Shown piece by piece: positions 12,318 through 24,687 of a stretch of DNA of 64,000 nt. Location: contig JAJEKV010000036.1 in assembly GCA_021234155.1 (NCBI GenBank), positions 12,787,426 to 12,851,425 on the forward strand, read 5' to 3'. Every line of letters starts with the position of its first letter. The stretch's first letter is position 1. The translations under genes and the position numbers were made by a program. Source of the stretch: Isoetes taiwanensis. Lineage: Eukaryota > Streptophyta > Lycopodiopsida > Isoetales > Isoetaceae. Under the pieces are notes generated by a model. It saw nothing but the letters and a program-made list of their open reading frames with translations, made no database searches and was not told the DNA's origin.

Positions 12318-12460
12318 TGGGTGGGTGAGAAGGATAGTTTATGGCAGAATAAAGGAGATGCAGATGAGCTGATGAGAAGGAAGAAAGAAAGAAGGGTATG
12401 AAAGGACGTCAAAAAACTATAACTGTCAAAACTAACTCATGGCAATGGTTTTGACAACTA
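12318..12460 (+). repeat. dispersed repeat, copy 1
   Basis: About 140 bp starting GGTGGGTGAGAAGGATAGTT and ending near GGCAATGGTTTTGACAA, repeated in the same orientation at about 17764-17920 with scattered substitutions. The two copies bracket about 5.4 kb that contains the LINE and recombinase relics. Confidence 0.8.
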
Positions 12461-12586
12461 CATTTATCTTCTTATCATTATACGAAGATAAATTCTTAGT
12501 CAAAACCAGCAAGCTAACTAAGAGAGGTAAGGAGAAGAAAGCACAACTGAAAGAAAGCCACATATGGGCATAGGATTGCATTTCAC

Positions 12587-12766
12587 ATGGCAAAGTCTTG
12601 GCTAATATGGAGTGTATGGAAACGAAGGCGAAGAAAGGTCTTTTATGATAAGCATATTTCTTCTCAGGTGGTGCTTCAAGAAATTCGTAAGAAGTTGTAT
12701 AATTGCTTTCAGATCTCCAATTGGCCTGATCGTATTAAAATTCCAATATGGAGTGATCATCTAAAA
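12587..12766 (+). pseudogene. possible LINE Pol C-terminal tail, inverted
   Basis: The plus frame reads WLIWSVWKRRRRKVFYD, similar to the W-x-x-WK-x-RN-x-x-F tail that follows the zinc-finger domain in plant LINE Pol proteins. The neighbouring LINE body is on the opposite strand, so this would be an inverted end. The match is short and the call tentative. Confidence 0.3.
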
Positions 12767-12778
12767 GTGATTGATGCT

Positions 12779-13660
12779 TCAGGGACTTTTAGAAGCAGTC
12801 CACTGATTTGGATAAATACCCAAAAGAAAGTGCTGACTATCCAAAGATACTCCAAAAAGAGAATGCAGCCAGGACCTAAGACTACTCAGCTCTGCACACA
12901 AATATAAATAGTGCTCCAATGTTTCAATGCACCGCTCACACATTGGGCAAAGTGGGCTTACTCCTGGCTTAAAGCGATGAACCATCTCATTAACTCTCAA
13001 AGAGCGATGAATCACCTGCCAAAGTAGAACATTTACCTTTGGAGGATTATATTTAGACGAAACAAGGTTCCAGATGGATTGCGATTGAGAAGGCAAAGTC
13101 TGTAAGTGCCATTTTCGAGAAGGTGATAAAGTACTTGAGGAGATAATCAATCTGTAGCATGAACTTACTAGCTTCTTGCCTTCTTTAATACCTTGAACAA
13201 AGTTCCAGCATCTCTTGTTACCCACCTTCTTAATTAGAGGAAGAGCACTTGCTACATAAGCCCATATACTGATATCTTTATCCAACAACCCATAGGTCTC
13301 CTGAAACCATTGCCAAGGAGCAATGTCAATACCAAAATACCACTGTTCAATAGAAATAATACCTGCTCTCCTCCACCTCACTTGGGAATGCGCATGCATA
13401 AGCCTGGAGACAAGCTTCCCAATCAAATGTAATCACCTGCTGGACTACCTTCCAGGCCCGAAGCAAGCCTTTCAGTACTGGAGAGGCATGTGAATAAGCT
13501 TTCAATGGATATAACAATGCCCAAGGGAGCTCAATTCTCACACCTCGCTTATGAAAAACCATACACTTCTTTACTGATTGTTTAAGTAACTTCATACCTG
13601 GTGATGCACAATCATCTTTCAACAAACTGAACAATAGCTTAGAAGCTAAGACCTTGCCCT
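12779..13660 (-). pseudogene. non-LTR (LINE) Pol C-terminal relic with zf-RVT domain
   Basis: The minus frame of 215 codons (13426-12779) has the Pfam zf-RVT pattern: IWNLVSSKYNPPKVNVLLWQ, then SPLCPMCERCIETLEHYLYL with C-x2-C...H...C spacing. An overlapping frame upstream (to about 13660) continues with hydrophobic LINE-like sequence (VLKGLLRAWKVVQQ). RT and endonuclease domains are missing, and at least one frameshift separates the pieces, so this is a truncated LINE. Its right side abuts the recombinase relic, making a mosaic. Confidence 0.65.
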
Positions 13661-13667
13661 GTAAAGA

Positions 13668-14196
13668 AAGATCCTCCTCTCCTTGTTGAGTGGGTTCCAA
13701 AAGCACTTGCATCTTCACCAATGGCAGCAAGACAAAGCTTAAACCAAGTTTTCAAAGTGGCATAAGAAATAGACTTTCTCCGCAGAAAACAACCATGACG
13801 TGTCATACAAATGCCCCTAATCAAATGGCCACCAGCCACACCATCCATTTCAGCATAATTTCCCAACTTCAATAGTCTTTCCAAAAGGCCAAGAGGGCAA
13901 TAAGGACCAAAGAGGCGGGCAATAAAGACCCAAGCACCAACACCAGGAACGAGTAAAAAGGCTAGCATGGGTATCCAAAATCAAAATCTCATTCTAAAGC
14001 AAAAATATCAGCTCCTTACTGCACCAGAAGGCAGCAAAAGCAATAACAATAGCTCTCCATCTCCTAACGTCCAAAAGAGAAGTTGAAGGAGAAGAAAATT
14101 GCTCAAAAAGCTTGCAGAACATATGAGGAAGGATGGGTTGTTTCTTTTTAAGCGAAGGAGTGGACAATCTCTTAGCCACATCTCGAGCAAGGCCAA
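13668..14196 (-). pseudogene. tyrosine recombinase relic
   Basis: Minus strand, two frames joined by a frameshift near 13968-13994. The first (14179-13994) resembles the recombinase core entry (TPSLKKKQPILPHMF, then LLDVRRWRAIVIAFAAF...SKELIFL, where family members read AGFLRxSEL; the catalytic Arg appears lost, CSKE). The second has PYCPLGLLERLLKLGNY, HLIRGI, then ISYATLKTWFKLCLAAIGED and the box GTHSTRRGGS (H-x-x-R, about 13668-13692). The terminal Tyr region is missing. The pattern fits recombinases of DIRS/Crypton-like elements or related integrase genes; which one cannot be decided from the fragment. Confidence 0.55.
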
Positions 14197-17100
14197 CTAG
14201 AGGATGATCTGTAGGCTTTGAGTAACCAGCAAGAAGGTAATGGAAAGCAACAACAGCAATGGTCGTCTAACACGAGCTAATGGATTAGAAAAGGAAGTGA
14301 GAAGCAATGTGAGGAAAAGGCAAACCGTGGAAGACTATGCAGATAGGAAAACCATGTTCTTAGACTTGCATCAATTCTTAAAAAAGGTTCCAAGCGTGCT
14401 GATAACCCCTCAAAGTACTTTTAGATTTAGAAGACACCAAAAACTTATGAAAACAACTCTTCAACTTAAGCAACTCATCATCACCATCCAGCGTTAGCCA
14501 AAACTCTGAAGAAAAAACATCTGCAAGAACTCAAACTCACCTAATTAGTATTCATAACTCGTAGCGCAACAATAGGGCTTGATGGGAAAAGTAAGTTCAA
14601 GAACTAAGAAGGAACTTTGATAAAACAGTATAGCATGAGTATCTTAGGATGAAACGTCTTCTGCATCAAAAAACAAGAATGATTTTCTCATGATATCCTC
14701 AAAGAAGTTAAAGGGAAAAGGAAAATCTTCAACGAGTTCGTGGACCAAAAGTAAAAAACGTAGGTTGTTACTTCCAAACATATTTACTTAACACATCTCA
14801 AGAAAAGTAAACCAGAGCGGTGGTAGTTAAAGGAAAATGCCAAATGGTTGTGGAAGGAGTCACTGATACTTAACATGATTTTGGATCATCTGAACAACAA
14901 CAACAACAATTCTTTGTAAAGAATATTTACACAACTAGAAACAGTTTATTGCAACATTATATCTAGAATGGAAGCTAGAGATTGTGGACTAAAATGCAAG
15001 AATGAGTTTGAAAAAGCAACCAAACAATGATGATGATGACAAGGGTCAATGAATGAAAGAAACCATAGCCTTACATGAAGCAAGATAGGGCTAATAACGT
15101 AGATAGTAGGTACCACATCTTGAATCCTCCTCAACACATCATGATAGCATTAAACCGCTAATAATATCTTCAATTTGAGCAATTAAAACATTACCATTTG
15201 AATCGTTCCAAAACATTGACAAAGACATCTATAAAATAGCACACCCATGTAATTAGCATGTCAATCCATGAGGAAAAATAAAAGGGACTCGTCACATTAA
15301 TAGAATGAGTAACATGGCGTTGAAAACTACAATATTGATAGAGTCAAGCACGAGAAAATAAATCCACGATATAACATCCACAAAAATTAGATCTATCAAA
15401 GCAAGGGCAAAGGCGAGATGCAATGGATATTGAAAAGGAAAGTGCCAGAGAAACAAAGGCATCCATAAAAAACCATAAAAATAGAAGCATGGACTTATAT
15501 TCAACATGCACTATCAAACCCTTTATGTCAAGTTGAACCCTACCATAATCCAATAATCCAAGGGGATTGAACCCTCTGCAACTATACCAAGACTACCAAG
15601 ATCATTTCAGAGATAGTCTGAAGCCTTAAGGGTAATTAACAACATGCGCACATGAAATATGTGTCTTGCATTTCTGAAGTGTTCCCCTTTCTGCAGGCTT
15701 CGGATAAATTTTAGTAGAGAACATTATCATCAGTTTCAATGCTTCTCCATATACCAATATTATATCAAGCATTCTTGAGAGAGCATGAGCAAATTTGATA
15801 TGTCCAGATAGGAAGCAAGTATATCTTTACTCGCCTTAAATCAAATGAGGGTTGCTACATGAATCTTCTGAAGGATCAAGGACAAGGCATTTTCAGTTGC
15901 ATTTATTAAACATTTTCCTTAGTCATAGCATAATCCAAGAAATCAGAATCAGGCCAATCAAGTTGGAGACCAAAATATTATCTACAATACTAGCTCATTA
16001 TATCTACATCATGAACAAATTTAATATGTCAGATGACTCTTGGGGTTGGATTTAACATGCTGTCACATATCTTAAATTATATCCGTTAAAATAAATATTG
16101 TCAAATTCTATTTAATATTCAGCAGTGGTTCAACCTACATCCATTAATAACTAAATTTGATACAGCATAATTGGATTCTAGAACAATACAGCTGGATAGC
16201 AGCATAGTACATGCAATAAAAAGCCTTATAATTAACGACAGCCAATTCCAAAGATCGTGTGCTATGAGATCCAATCGAAGAATCAAGACTAGCAGGGTAG
16301 AACCTCAAGAATGACATAATGACAAAGATTCTCGTACCTTATTGACCCTTTAGTTATTACATCAGATGTCCCTTTTACTTAAAAGTTGACGTCAATTCAC
16401 TACTATCAAATAATCATCCTCTTCAGTTTCTGCATCCATAACTGAATAAACTTGATTGAAGCCAGTCAAACTTGTTCAAAGCCTTCAAAACTTTCCCTGA
16501 CAGCCTGCAATCCAGAGATCTAAAGCATCTAACTGGTGTTAGTCAGGAGTATCTTAAGAAAACCAAATTGAATTAAGTTGGCCAAATACAAAATAGTCTG
16601 CAAATAGGAAGCAATGTGACTTTAAAGAACTAGAGAAAGAAAACTTACTACATTCAGGAGGAATTCTGATGAATGCAATTAAGTGATCACAAACAACTAA
16701 AGATCTTTAGAAGCTATGGCAGAGACAACGACAGAGATAGAAAATACTACGGCATATGCATGCAAAGACAGCCATGACAAAGAACTCTAAACATAATTCT
16801 CATACTGAAGCAAAAGACAAGTAAGATCTCTTATCTGGAATAGCACCAAAGTCTCTTCCCCTTTAAGCTACAAAAAAAGATCGAAGTAGAAATGTTGCAG
16901 AAAATGCTAGGGATGGGACACATAATGCTACCGACTTAGCCCAACAAAAATTAGCATGCTTCTGACTATCATGGCTTGCAGAACTGGCTCCTCTTGATGT
17001 CAAGGTATCCCATTTTTCATGACTCCAGTGCAATGGCCATTCTTCACTACTCCATTAGAATGCATTGAGGAACTGCTGCAAAACCAGGGTTAACACTATA

Positions 17101-17763
17101 AACAAAGAATACCATATTGGCGTATAACTCGTCCTTTATTTTTGCTCGGTCCTGCTGCAATCTGATGAGCGAAATATAAAGATCCACAAATATCTCCATA
17201 CCGGCAAACAAGCCAAATCCAAAGACATGAAAATAGTTGTTTCTTGCTCCCAAAATAGTAGCAAGCTTTCATTACTCTCCTCACGAAACTGTTTAGACCA
17301 TATAGATCAAACTATACCTACTGTGCATCAAGCATCCGGCCAGGATTCACAAGCATCCAGCCACCTGCATATTGATGAAACGCAAAGAATCCTCCACAAA
17401 TTTCTCACTCGAGAAAAACTCTCTTAGCCCCAAATTCGAGCCTTATAAAGAATTTGGCCTTCTAGATGGTCACCAAATTTGAAGTTAGAAGGCCCATGGA
17501 GTACTTCACATCCAGAAGAAAAGAAATCGGATTTGTGCTAGAGAGGAACGAAATCCATACTCAAGAATAATTAATTTTGTTATGGGCCCTAAATAAAACT
17601 AAGTCCAAGGAAACAATAGAAACTGTGGAACAATACTTGAATCTCCTGAAGCTCTCAAAGGCATGGTCAAGGAGTCTGATTTGGAAAAGGAACGGGATGA
17701 CGACGCTTCAAACCAAGGAAAACCAGAAGGAAATAGAAACGGGAAATCCAGCCAGAGACGGGA
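14197..17763. other. 3.5 kb without recognised genes
   Basis: AT-rich DNA, many short frames on both strands with no domain I recognise. Only short A-rich runs and CAA/ATG triplet runs (near 14897 and 15030) stand out. Probably old transposon debris or intergenic DNA. Confidence 0.5.
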
Positions 17764-17920
17764 TTTGGTGGGTGAGAAGGATAGTTTACGGCATAACAAA
17801 GGAGATGCAGATGAGCTGATGAGAAGGGAGAGAGAAAGAAGGGTGTAAAAGGACTTAAAAAGCCTATAACTATCAAAACTAACTCATGGCAATGGTTTTG
17901 ACAATTACATTAGCTATGAA
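17764..17920 (+). repeat. dispersed repeat, copy 2
   Basis: Direct copy of the block at 12318-12460, sharing GGTGGGTGAGAAGGATAGTT at the left and CATGGCAATGGTTTTGACAA at the right. Sequence outside the block differs from copy 1. Confidence 0.8.
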
Positions 17921-17972
17921 ATTCCATGGCATCACATAACTAACAGAGTTAAAGCCATCTAAAGCCATCAAG

Positions 17973-18263
17973 AAGGAGGATCAGCCAAAGACTTCTTTCA
18001 TCACACCATGGGGAACATTTGCAATGAGGAGAATGCCTTTTGGATTGATGAATGCATCAGCAACCTTCCAGAGAGCCATGGACACTATCTTCAAGGATAT
18101 ACCTCCAACAGCATTTCGAGTTTTTTTGGATGATCTTTGCTTAGGTACTTCTTGCAAAGATCACTTTGATTGTCTGACAAAATTATTTGCTTTGTGCAGA
18201 AAAGGAGATGTCAGCCTAAATCCAAAGAAATATGTATTTTTATCTCAAAAGGAGATTTGCTAA
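17973..18263 (+). pseudogene. Ty3/gypsy RT fragment
   Basis: Open frame of about 97 codons: KTSFITPWGTFAMRRMPFGL, NASATFQRAMDTIF, then catalytic box FRVFLDDLC and VSLNPKKYVFL. These are RT palm motifs B' and C of a gypsy lineage different from the element at 1-5649 (FITPWGTF versus [12 protein letters not shown]). Nothing else of the polyprotein is readable on either side; a stop follows QKEIC. It is a decayed fragment. Confidence 0.85.
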
Positions 18264-18265
18264 AA

Positions 18266-20243
18266 CATGAAGTATCCATAAAAGGCATTCAGGATTTATA
18301 ATTGTAGTACGATATATCTAAAACTACATAATCTACATTTTTTTGCTCTTTTAAAGTTACATATCCCTAATATATAATTGTATTACAGCCGTCAAGAGGC
18401 CAGCTTAAGTAAAGGTTGTGTAGGCCTAGGTCTAGCTTTAAAATGTACACGTGTAAGGCCCATAAATCCTAGGAACAATATGGAGTTTTCTAGAAGCTCC
18501 ATTCACATGTCAGGACTGGCGTCGAAGCTTCTGGATTGTCCATGTCTTGAAAGTTAGTTCCGTATCAGTATCGAATCTTCTCGATTATTCTTTTTGTTGA
18601 TATAAAAGCGGAGGATGGGGCGTAGGTTGAGCCACAGTAGAAATCGAAAGTAGTCTATGGTTGACCAAGCTGATGGATGTTTCAAGAATCGAAATACAGA
18701 AGGCCGAACAATTTACTGAGGGGTTGTAAGAGATTCGATACTACCAAGTCGGTACATCTGGGCTCGAAAGTTGGATTCTGAAATATGGAGCCTTTCAATT
18801 TTTTGGAGTGCAAGAATGTAAGGTAAATTCAGTTGCTGAAAACAGAGCATATTTGGAGAGGATTGGGGAGGAACAGAGCATTCCGTCATCTGGCCACTGG
18901 GGCTCTAGCACGATGTAGATGGAATAGGGGCTATGATTTGTAAGGCCCATAGGCTAATTCGCAGAGCACAAAACAGGGGTCTGATTGCCACCAGATATGG
19001 CTCTTCCTTTTGTATCTGCCGGCTCGTCTCCGGCATTTGTGAACCTTATGTACCAGGTAATCTTTTTAGTTTAAGGCTTCAATTTGCAGCTTAATTTCAT
19101 TAGCAAAGCAAAATGCAGATTCCAACTCCAAGGGTTCGAACATGGAACAAATTTTAGGTACCATTGCGGCTCCGTGTGAGAGTTTTTTTCCAAACATCAC
19201 TTTACAAAGGCTGCATAAGTCTAAAAATCCATGCAAACTTAACAAACAGATTCAAAGATCGTATCATCAAAAGCTTGAAAAAGCTTGGTCACAATGATTG
19301 CATGCACTCGCTATGATTGCCTGGTAGATAGACAGTATTTTAGCTTTCTTGCATGTTAAGCAAACTCTATTATGATATTATATTTGCTTGTAAATATAAA
19401 TACAATGATAATAATACATTTAGCCAATTATATATCATAAAATACTGTAAGATTTTCAAAAATAACCAAACTATTTTTTATGGAAAAACATATAATATGC
19501 TTAATTTTTTCCTTGCTCTTCATCGGCGTCCCGTTTCTCTCTCCAGTTCTCCGAATTTCGTAACAGGCTTGTTAGGAATGGATACAAAATTCTTAACAGC
19601 TTTTGTTAAGAGCTTGTTAACGAATGGATAACATTTGGAGGCCCCCTCTCCTCCGTATAAAAATTGTATACGAAGGCTACATCGAGGGGGTAACAAAAAA
19701 TTGTCACGTGGCCTTGCCCACTGCGATGCCCCGTCAAGTTTTTTTGGCAGCCAGAAATGTAGTCCACGCGAGACCTTGGATGCGGGCATCCCCAAATCCA
19801 GCAAAACAAAAACCATGTACTGGTTTTTCTCCCTGCCTATTATCGATCTTTCAGCCTTCTCTTTTGTAATCCATCGATTTCCCTTCAATCCTTCTCTTTG
19901 TGAAGCATGGATCTAAATATCTTGCCATCCTTATCCTTTATGAAGCATGGATCTAAATATCTTGCCACTGGAGGACGAATTTGAAGAGATTTAAGGTCCA
20001 ATTGGGTCTGAATTCCTACAGAATCTTCATCGTTATTGCTCCCCTAAATATGTGCAATTCATCCATTGCTTCCATGATCCAACGTAGCTATTTCCTCTGC
20101 TAGAAAGAATGCAAGTTTCGGGATGGGAGGATACAGAAAGAATGCAAGTTTCCTAAAGCCCACTGGTTTCGAAAAAGGCAAAGGATGGTATCGATTAGTA
20201 GCAGCTGCACCAAAAAGGTAATCCAGCCCAAAAACAACGGTCT
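18266..20243. other. 2 kb without recognised genes
   Basis: TATAAAAG near 18600 could be an old LTR promoter linked to the RT fragment, and GTAAGGCCCATA occurs at about 18452 and 18941; neither is proof of an LTR. A ~27-bp motif starting TGAAGCATGGATCTAAATAT is tandemly repeated at about 19900 and 19940. No coding sequence is supported. Confidence 0.45.
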
Positions 20244-20509
20244 TGTGAATTAACCTTAAAATAATAATGGATATAACACAAGGATGATAAGAACAAGACA
20301 AGACAAGAACACGAATGATCAGAAGCCAGTGCGCATTAGCAAAATGTTCTCTGTTCAAATACAACTATCTCCATGAATTAAGCTCGAGATCATGGAGTAA
20401 CTCGTGCCACAATTTATCCAACCGCTTCAACCGCCTAACTACTTGCTAAACATGAATTGCAGGATAATGACCAAAATGGAAACTTGATAAAACACTTAAT
20501 ATTTTCACA
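20244..20509 (-). repeat. copia 3' LTR
   Basis: On the plus strand it starts TGTGAATTAACC and ends ATATTTTCACA, giving TGTGAA/TTCACA ends. It matches 24688-24957 with substitutions and a small insertion near 20426. The minus-strand polypurine tract abuts its right edge. Confidence 0.85.
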
Positions 20510-20516
20510 CCCCCAG

Positions 20517-21956
20517 TTAAGTGTTTGCCGTCCTTAATCCAATCATTTCAAGAAATTTCTGGAACTTGATAGTTCCCAGGGCTTTCGTCATTGCATCAGC
20601 AACTATCTCTGCTGTAGGACAGTAAACCAGCTTCAAAGTACCTGTATTTAGAATGTCTCTGATATAGTGATACTTAATATCAATATGCTTCATCCTCTTG
20701 TGCTCAGCAGGATCGTATGAAACCTTCATAGCTCCTTGATTATCTGCCATCAAGGTCATTCCTATGCTGTCATGAATTTTTAATTCAATTGCTAACCTTT
20801 GCAACCAAATGGCATCATTAAAACCATGTGCAATCGCATAAAATTCAGCCTCAGTGGTGGATTGTGCAATGCATTTTCGTTTGGAGCTACTCCAACTTCC
20901 CCTTGCAAAGGTAAAGACATAACCTGAGATGGATTTTCTATCTGGATCCCCACCCCAGTCTGAATCCGTATATCCAACAATTTCTTTGCTGCCATTAGCA
21001 TCAAAGGTTATTCCAAATTTGGAGGTGCCTGCAATGTACCTTAGACATCTTTTGAGTGAGCAACAGTGACCATGCTTTGGGTTATTTGCAAATTGACTCA
21101 ATTTGGACAATGTCAAAGACAAGTTGGGTCTTGTGGCTACTGCTGCAAAATTCAGAGTTCCCAAAATATTCCTGTACTGTTTGTGGATGTAAAAGAGATT
21201 CTGAGAGCAAGACTCACCTAAGGCAACCAAGTTTACTCCAAACTCAAGAGGAGTTGTAACTGTCTTGCAATTTGTCATGTCCACCCTGTGCAATAGGTCA
21301 ACCAAGTATTTCTCTTGATGTAAAAACATCTTTCCTTTCTCCCTGTCATAACTAATTTGTATGCTAAGAAAATGATGTATCATGCCTAAATCTTTCATTC
21401 TGAACTGTTTATGGAGTTGCTCTTTCAGCAATGCTAATTCATTTTCTCGAGCTGCTAAGGTGATTAAGTCATCCACATAACATAATACAAGTATAGGAAA
21501 AGGCATGAATCGAAAGTAAACACCAGGATCATTTGCACTTACTTGGAAGTCAAGCATAAGAAGTACTTGATTCAGTCTCGAATACCAAGTTCTGGACGCC
21601 TGTTTCAGACCATATATTGCTTTATGCAATTTGCAGACCAGATTTGATCCTTGAATAAAACCCTCTGGTTGTTCTAGATAGAGCTCCTCCTCAAGTTCCC
21701 CATGCAAAAAAGCATTTGTGACATCCATTTGATGTATGTGATAACGCTGTTGGCATCCATATGCCAAGATAGTTCTCACAAATGTGAGTTTAACAACAGT
21801 GCCAAAAGTTTTATCATAGTCTATCCCATATACCTGTGTAAAGCCTTTGGCCACCAGCCTTGCTTTAAAACGATCAATGCTGCCATCACTATTGTATTTG
21901 ATTTTGAACACCCATTTGGATCCTATTATGTTTTTGTCAGTTGGTTTTTCATCCAA
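20517..21956 (-). pseudogene. copia RT and RNase H
   Basis: Longest open piece of the copia polyprotein, 479 codons. RT motifs: IIGSKWVFKIKYNSDGSIDR, ARLVAKGFTQVYGIDYDKTF, HQMDVTNAFLHGELEEELYL and catalytic CYVDDLITLA (about residues 159-168). RNase H: YTDSDWGGDPDRKSISGY, STTEAEFYA and ADNQGA. The domain is uninterrupted but stands in a different frame from the integrase, and two stop codons precede it, so it could not be made as part of a full polyprotein. The assigned Met is internal. Confidence 0.9.
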
Positions 21957-22012
21957 GGACCAAGTCCTAGCTCTTGTATTGATGCAAGTTCAGCTTGCAT
22001 AGCAGCAATCTA

Positions 22013-23271
22013 CTAATCCCTTTCATTGCTATTAATAGCCTCAAGATAATTCTGTGGTTCAATAGCATGCTCTGTGGTTGAAAAGATATAATCTTGTAGC
22101 CATGCAGGAGGCCTCCTATGGCATGCAGGTCTTAGAGCAGCAAGATGGTCAGTTATGTACTCTATGGCATCATTCTCTCCTGAAGGTTCTCCTTCAACAT
22201 CAGTATTATCATTATTGCTTCCTATGACATCATTCATTTCTGTGTTGGCATTCTCCAGAGGAACTGCTGATGCAACAGATAGATTTTTGCTGGGCACTTC
22301 TAAGTCTGCTACAATGACAAAAGTGGATGCTTCTGCCTTAGCTTGAGGAAAACAACTCTCATACTCATTAAATTCAGCATGGCAGCTAATCACTAGTTTC
22401 CGAGTCTCAAGGTCAATGAATCTGTATGCCTTTCTGTTACTGCAGTAGCCTATGAACATGCACGATTTTGCTTGGCTGCCTAGCTTGGAGTTTGGAATAT
22501 TCAACTTTACAAAAGCCTTGCATCCAAAAACTTTTAAATGCTTAAGGACAGGAGGTTTACCTTCCCAAATGTCTTCAGGAACTTTGAACTCAAGTTTGGC
22601 GTGAGGAGCTCTATTCACCAAATAGGCTGCTGTAGCTATAGCTTCACCCCAAAAACAGGCTGGTACCTTCATGCTTAGTAACAGTGTTCTGGCCATTTCA
22701 ATGAGGGTTCTATTAACCCTTTCTGCTCGACCATTCTGCTCACTAGTATATGGTGCAGTAAGTTGGTGTTCAATCCCATTTATCATGCAAAAATCCTCAA
22801 AGGTATTAGAACAAAATTCACCTTCATTGTCAGATCTCAAGGCTAAGATTTGATTTCCTGTTCCTTTTTCAACTAGCTGTTTGAAAATGCAAAAATACTC
22901 AAAGTATTGACTCTTATTTTTGAGTAAATACACGAATACCTTCCTGGAGAAATCATCTAGGAACACAAGAAAATATTTTGATCCTGCATGAGTAAATACA
23001 CGAATACCTTCCTGGAGAAATCATCTAGGAACACAAGAAAATATTTTGATCCTGCAAGGGTAGCTGGACTGATTGGACCACACAGATCAGTGTGCAGCAG
23101 AGCAAGTCTTTGTTTTGCATGTGAATTGGAAGTCGGGAATCCCCCCCTTGTGATCTTACACTGTAAACAAATGTTGCAGGGTCTGGTGGATACCATTCGA
23201 AAGGGAACGATATGCCCAAGCCTATAATGCCACAAGGTTTGCTTAAAAGGAGCTTCTCCTGCATAATACAC
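22013..23271 (-). pseudogene. copia integrase, frameshifted
   Basis: GAG-pre-integrase region (LWHYRLGHIVPFRMV, CNICLQCKITRG), then the catalytic core HTDLCGPI, LRSDNEGEF and TSEQNGRAERVNRTLIEMAR (D, D, E), then the SKLGSQAKSCMFIGYCSNRKAY tail region, all of family type. The frame breaks at a perfect 68-bp tandem duplication (22921-23056), which splits the core after FLDDFSRKVFVYLL. The frame ends at 22013 in two stops before the RT. Confidence 0.88.
22921..23056. repeat. perfect 68-bp tandem duplication in integrase
   Basis: 22921-22988 and 22989-23056 are identical over 68 bp (each starts TGAGTAAATACACG and ends ATCCTGCA). 68 is not a multiple of three, so it shifts the frame. Perfect identity means it is much younger than the LTR divergence, or is an assembly duplication. 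Confidence 0.9.
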
Positions 23272-23407
23272 TTCTTCAATGATTCTAGGTGGCCCAAGGA
23301 TCTACTACTACTCTTGAACATAACAAGTTGCCTTTAAAATACAATTATGTATGGCTTGAATCAACACTTGCCCATTTTGTCCCCAAGGATCTACTTCATG
23401 GCTTGAA

Positions 23408-24617
23408 TCAACACTTGGAGGTAGAGAATTTGATCTCATTCCCTGCATCAGTTAGTCTGCTGACCGACAAGAGATTCTTTTGCAAACGTGGTACATGCAG
23501 AACATTTTGGACAGTGGTGACAGCCTTTCCAAAAAGAATTGAAATGATATCTGTTCCAATTGCTTCTTGAACATGATGATCTCCCATTCGAATTGTCCTA
23601 GGACGTGACAGCAGCTGGTAATTGAAGAAAAGTTCCCTTTGTGAAGTCATATGACTTGTAGCTCTGGAATCCATGTACCACTTAGAGCTAGACTTCCCTT
23701 CCATCAATTCTAAGGCAACAAAAAGGAACTCCCCATGATCATCCTCCATTTCTTCAACTATGCAGTTATGTTCCTCCTCAGAATTCTCAGCACATTTTTT
23801 TTTCTCTGCAACGGCTGCTTGTTCTCTGGGTACAGGAGCAGGGGCTCGACAATCCCTCGCCAGATGCCCAATCTTTTGGCATCGAAAGCAAGTTGCTTTG
23901 TTTTTGTCGAATCGACGCTTCCGACCTCCATTCTTCTCTCCCTTTTTATTTTTAGCTTCATTGAACATCAGCGTATCTGTCACAAGGTGTGCCTTGTTTT
24001 GATTCTGGCGGATGACTTCAGCTTTGAATCTCTCCAGGGCCTTGTCGAAGGTATATCCGACAATCTGCCTTCCATATTGATGATTACTCCCTCAAAAGTC
24101 GAAGGTAAACCATTTAGCAGCATGCTGACCTTCTCATCTTCCGTAATATCGACACCAGTGGCTTGCAATTTGTGCAGCATCTCCCTCATGATGCATGCAT
24201 GCTCATGGAAATCTCCCCCCTCAGTCAAGTGAAGACTGTAGAGCTTTTTCCTTAGAGCAAACGATTTCCAGCCAAATCAGAAGCATAATGGTTCATTAGA
24301 ATCCGCCAAATTGCCTGAGCAGATGAAAGTCCCCTGACCAGTCTTGCAGGAATGTCATCTAAACCAGAACAAATCACCAATTGCGCCTTCCGGTCCTTCT
24401 CAGCAAGGTCCGAAGTGGACTCAGTCAGAACAACCTCAATGGTTGCTTCATCAGTGCCTTGATTCACACTCCATGTCGGATTAACGACACTCCAGAGGCC
24501 TTTATCCTCTAGGATCATCTGGATCCGCCATTTCCAGAGCATGAAATTCTTCCCATTGAACCGGGAATCAGCTTCCATTCGAATGCATTCAGTGTTCCAA
24601 CATTCTCGATCGTACAA
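23408..24617 (-). pseudogene. copia gag and protease, frameshifted
   Basis: The gag N terminus reads SRFNGKNFMLWKWRIQMILE (UBN2/DUF4219 type) from about 24575. A second piece (24228-23980) has the MREMLHKLQ...LLNGLPSTFEGV region. A third (23983-23408) has the CCHC knuckle CFRCQKIGHLARDC (about 23849-23890) and the protease box WYMDSRATSHMT (about 23669-23680). The active-site consensus is DSGA; here Gly is Arg, so the protease would be dead even without the frameshifts between pieces. Confidence 0.85.
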
Positions 24618-24687
24618 GTATTAAAGGTGGTTAACTCAAGGATTTGTGAGAATCAGTAAGGACAATGACAGAGTCAGAGCAGTTACA

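Larger units (their letters stand above)
11763..12575. repeat. direct duplication flanking a minisatellite
   Basis: About 100 bp around ACGAAGATAAATTC...CAAGCTAACTAAGAGAGG occurs at about 11763-11866 and again at about 12470-12575, nearly identical, with the minisatellite and a shared 12.3-kb block between them. No coding sequence. Confidence 0.8.

Noticed and set aside
12779-12907. Twin-priming inversion as the cause of the inverted LINE tail
   Set aside because: The inverted order here (tail left, body right, 3' ends facing) is not the arrangement twin priming gives; a simple inversion fits better and the tail match itself is weak.
19128-19150. GGTTCGAAC, B-box-like sequence near 19131
   Set aside because: No matching A box at the right distance and no tRNA fold.
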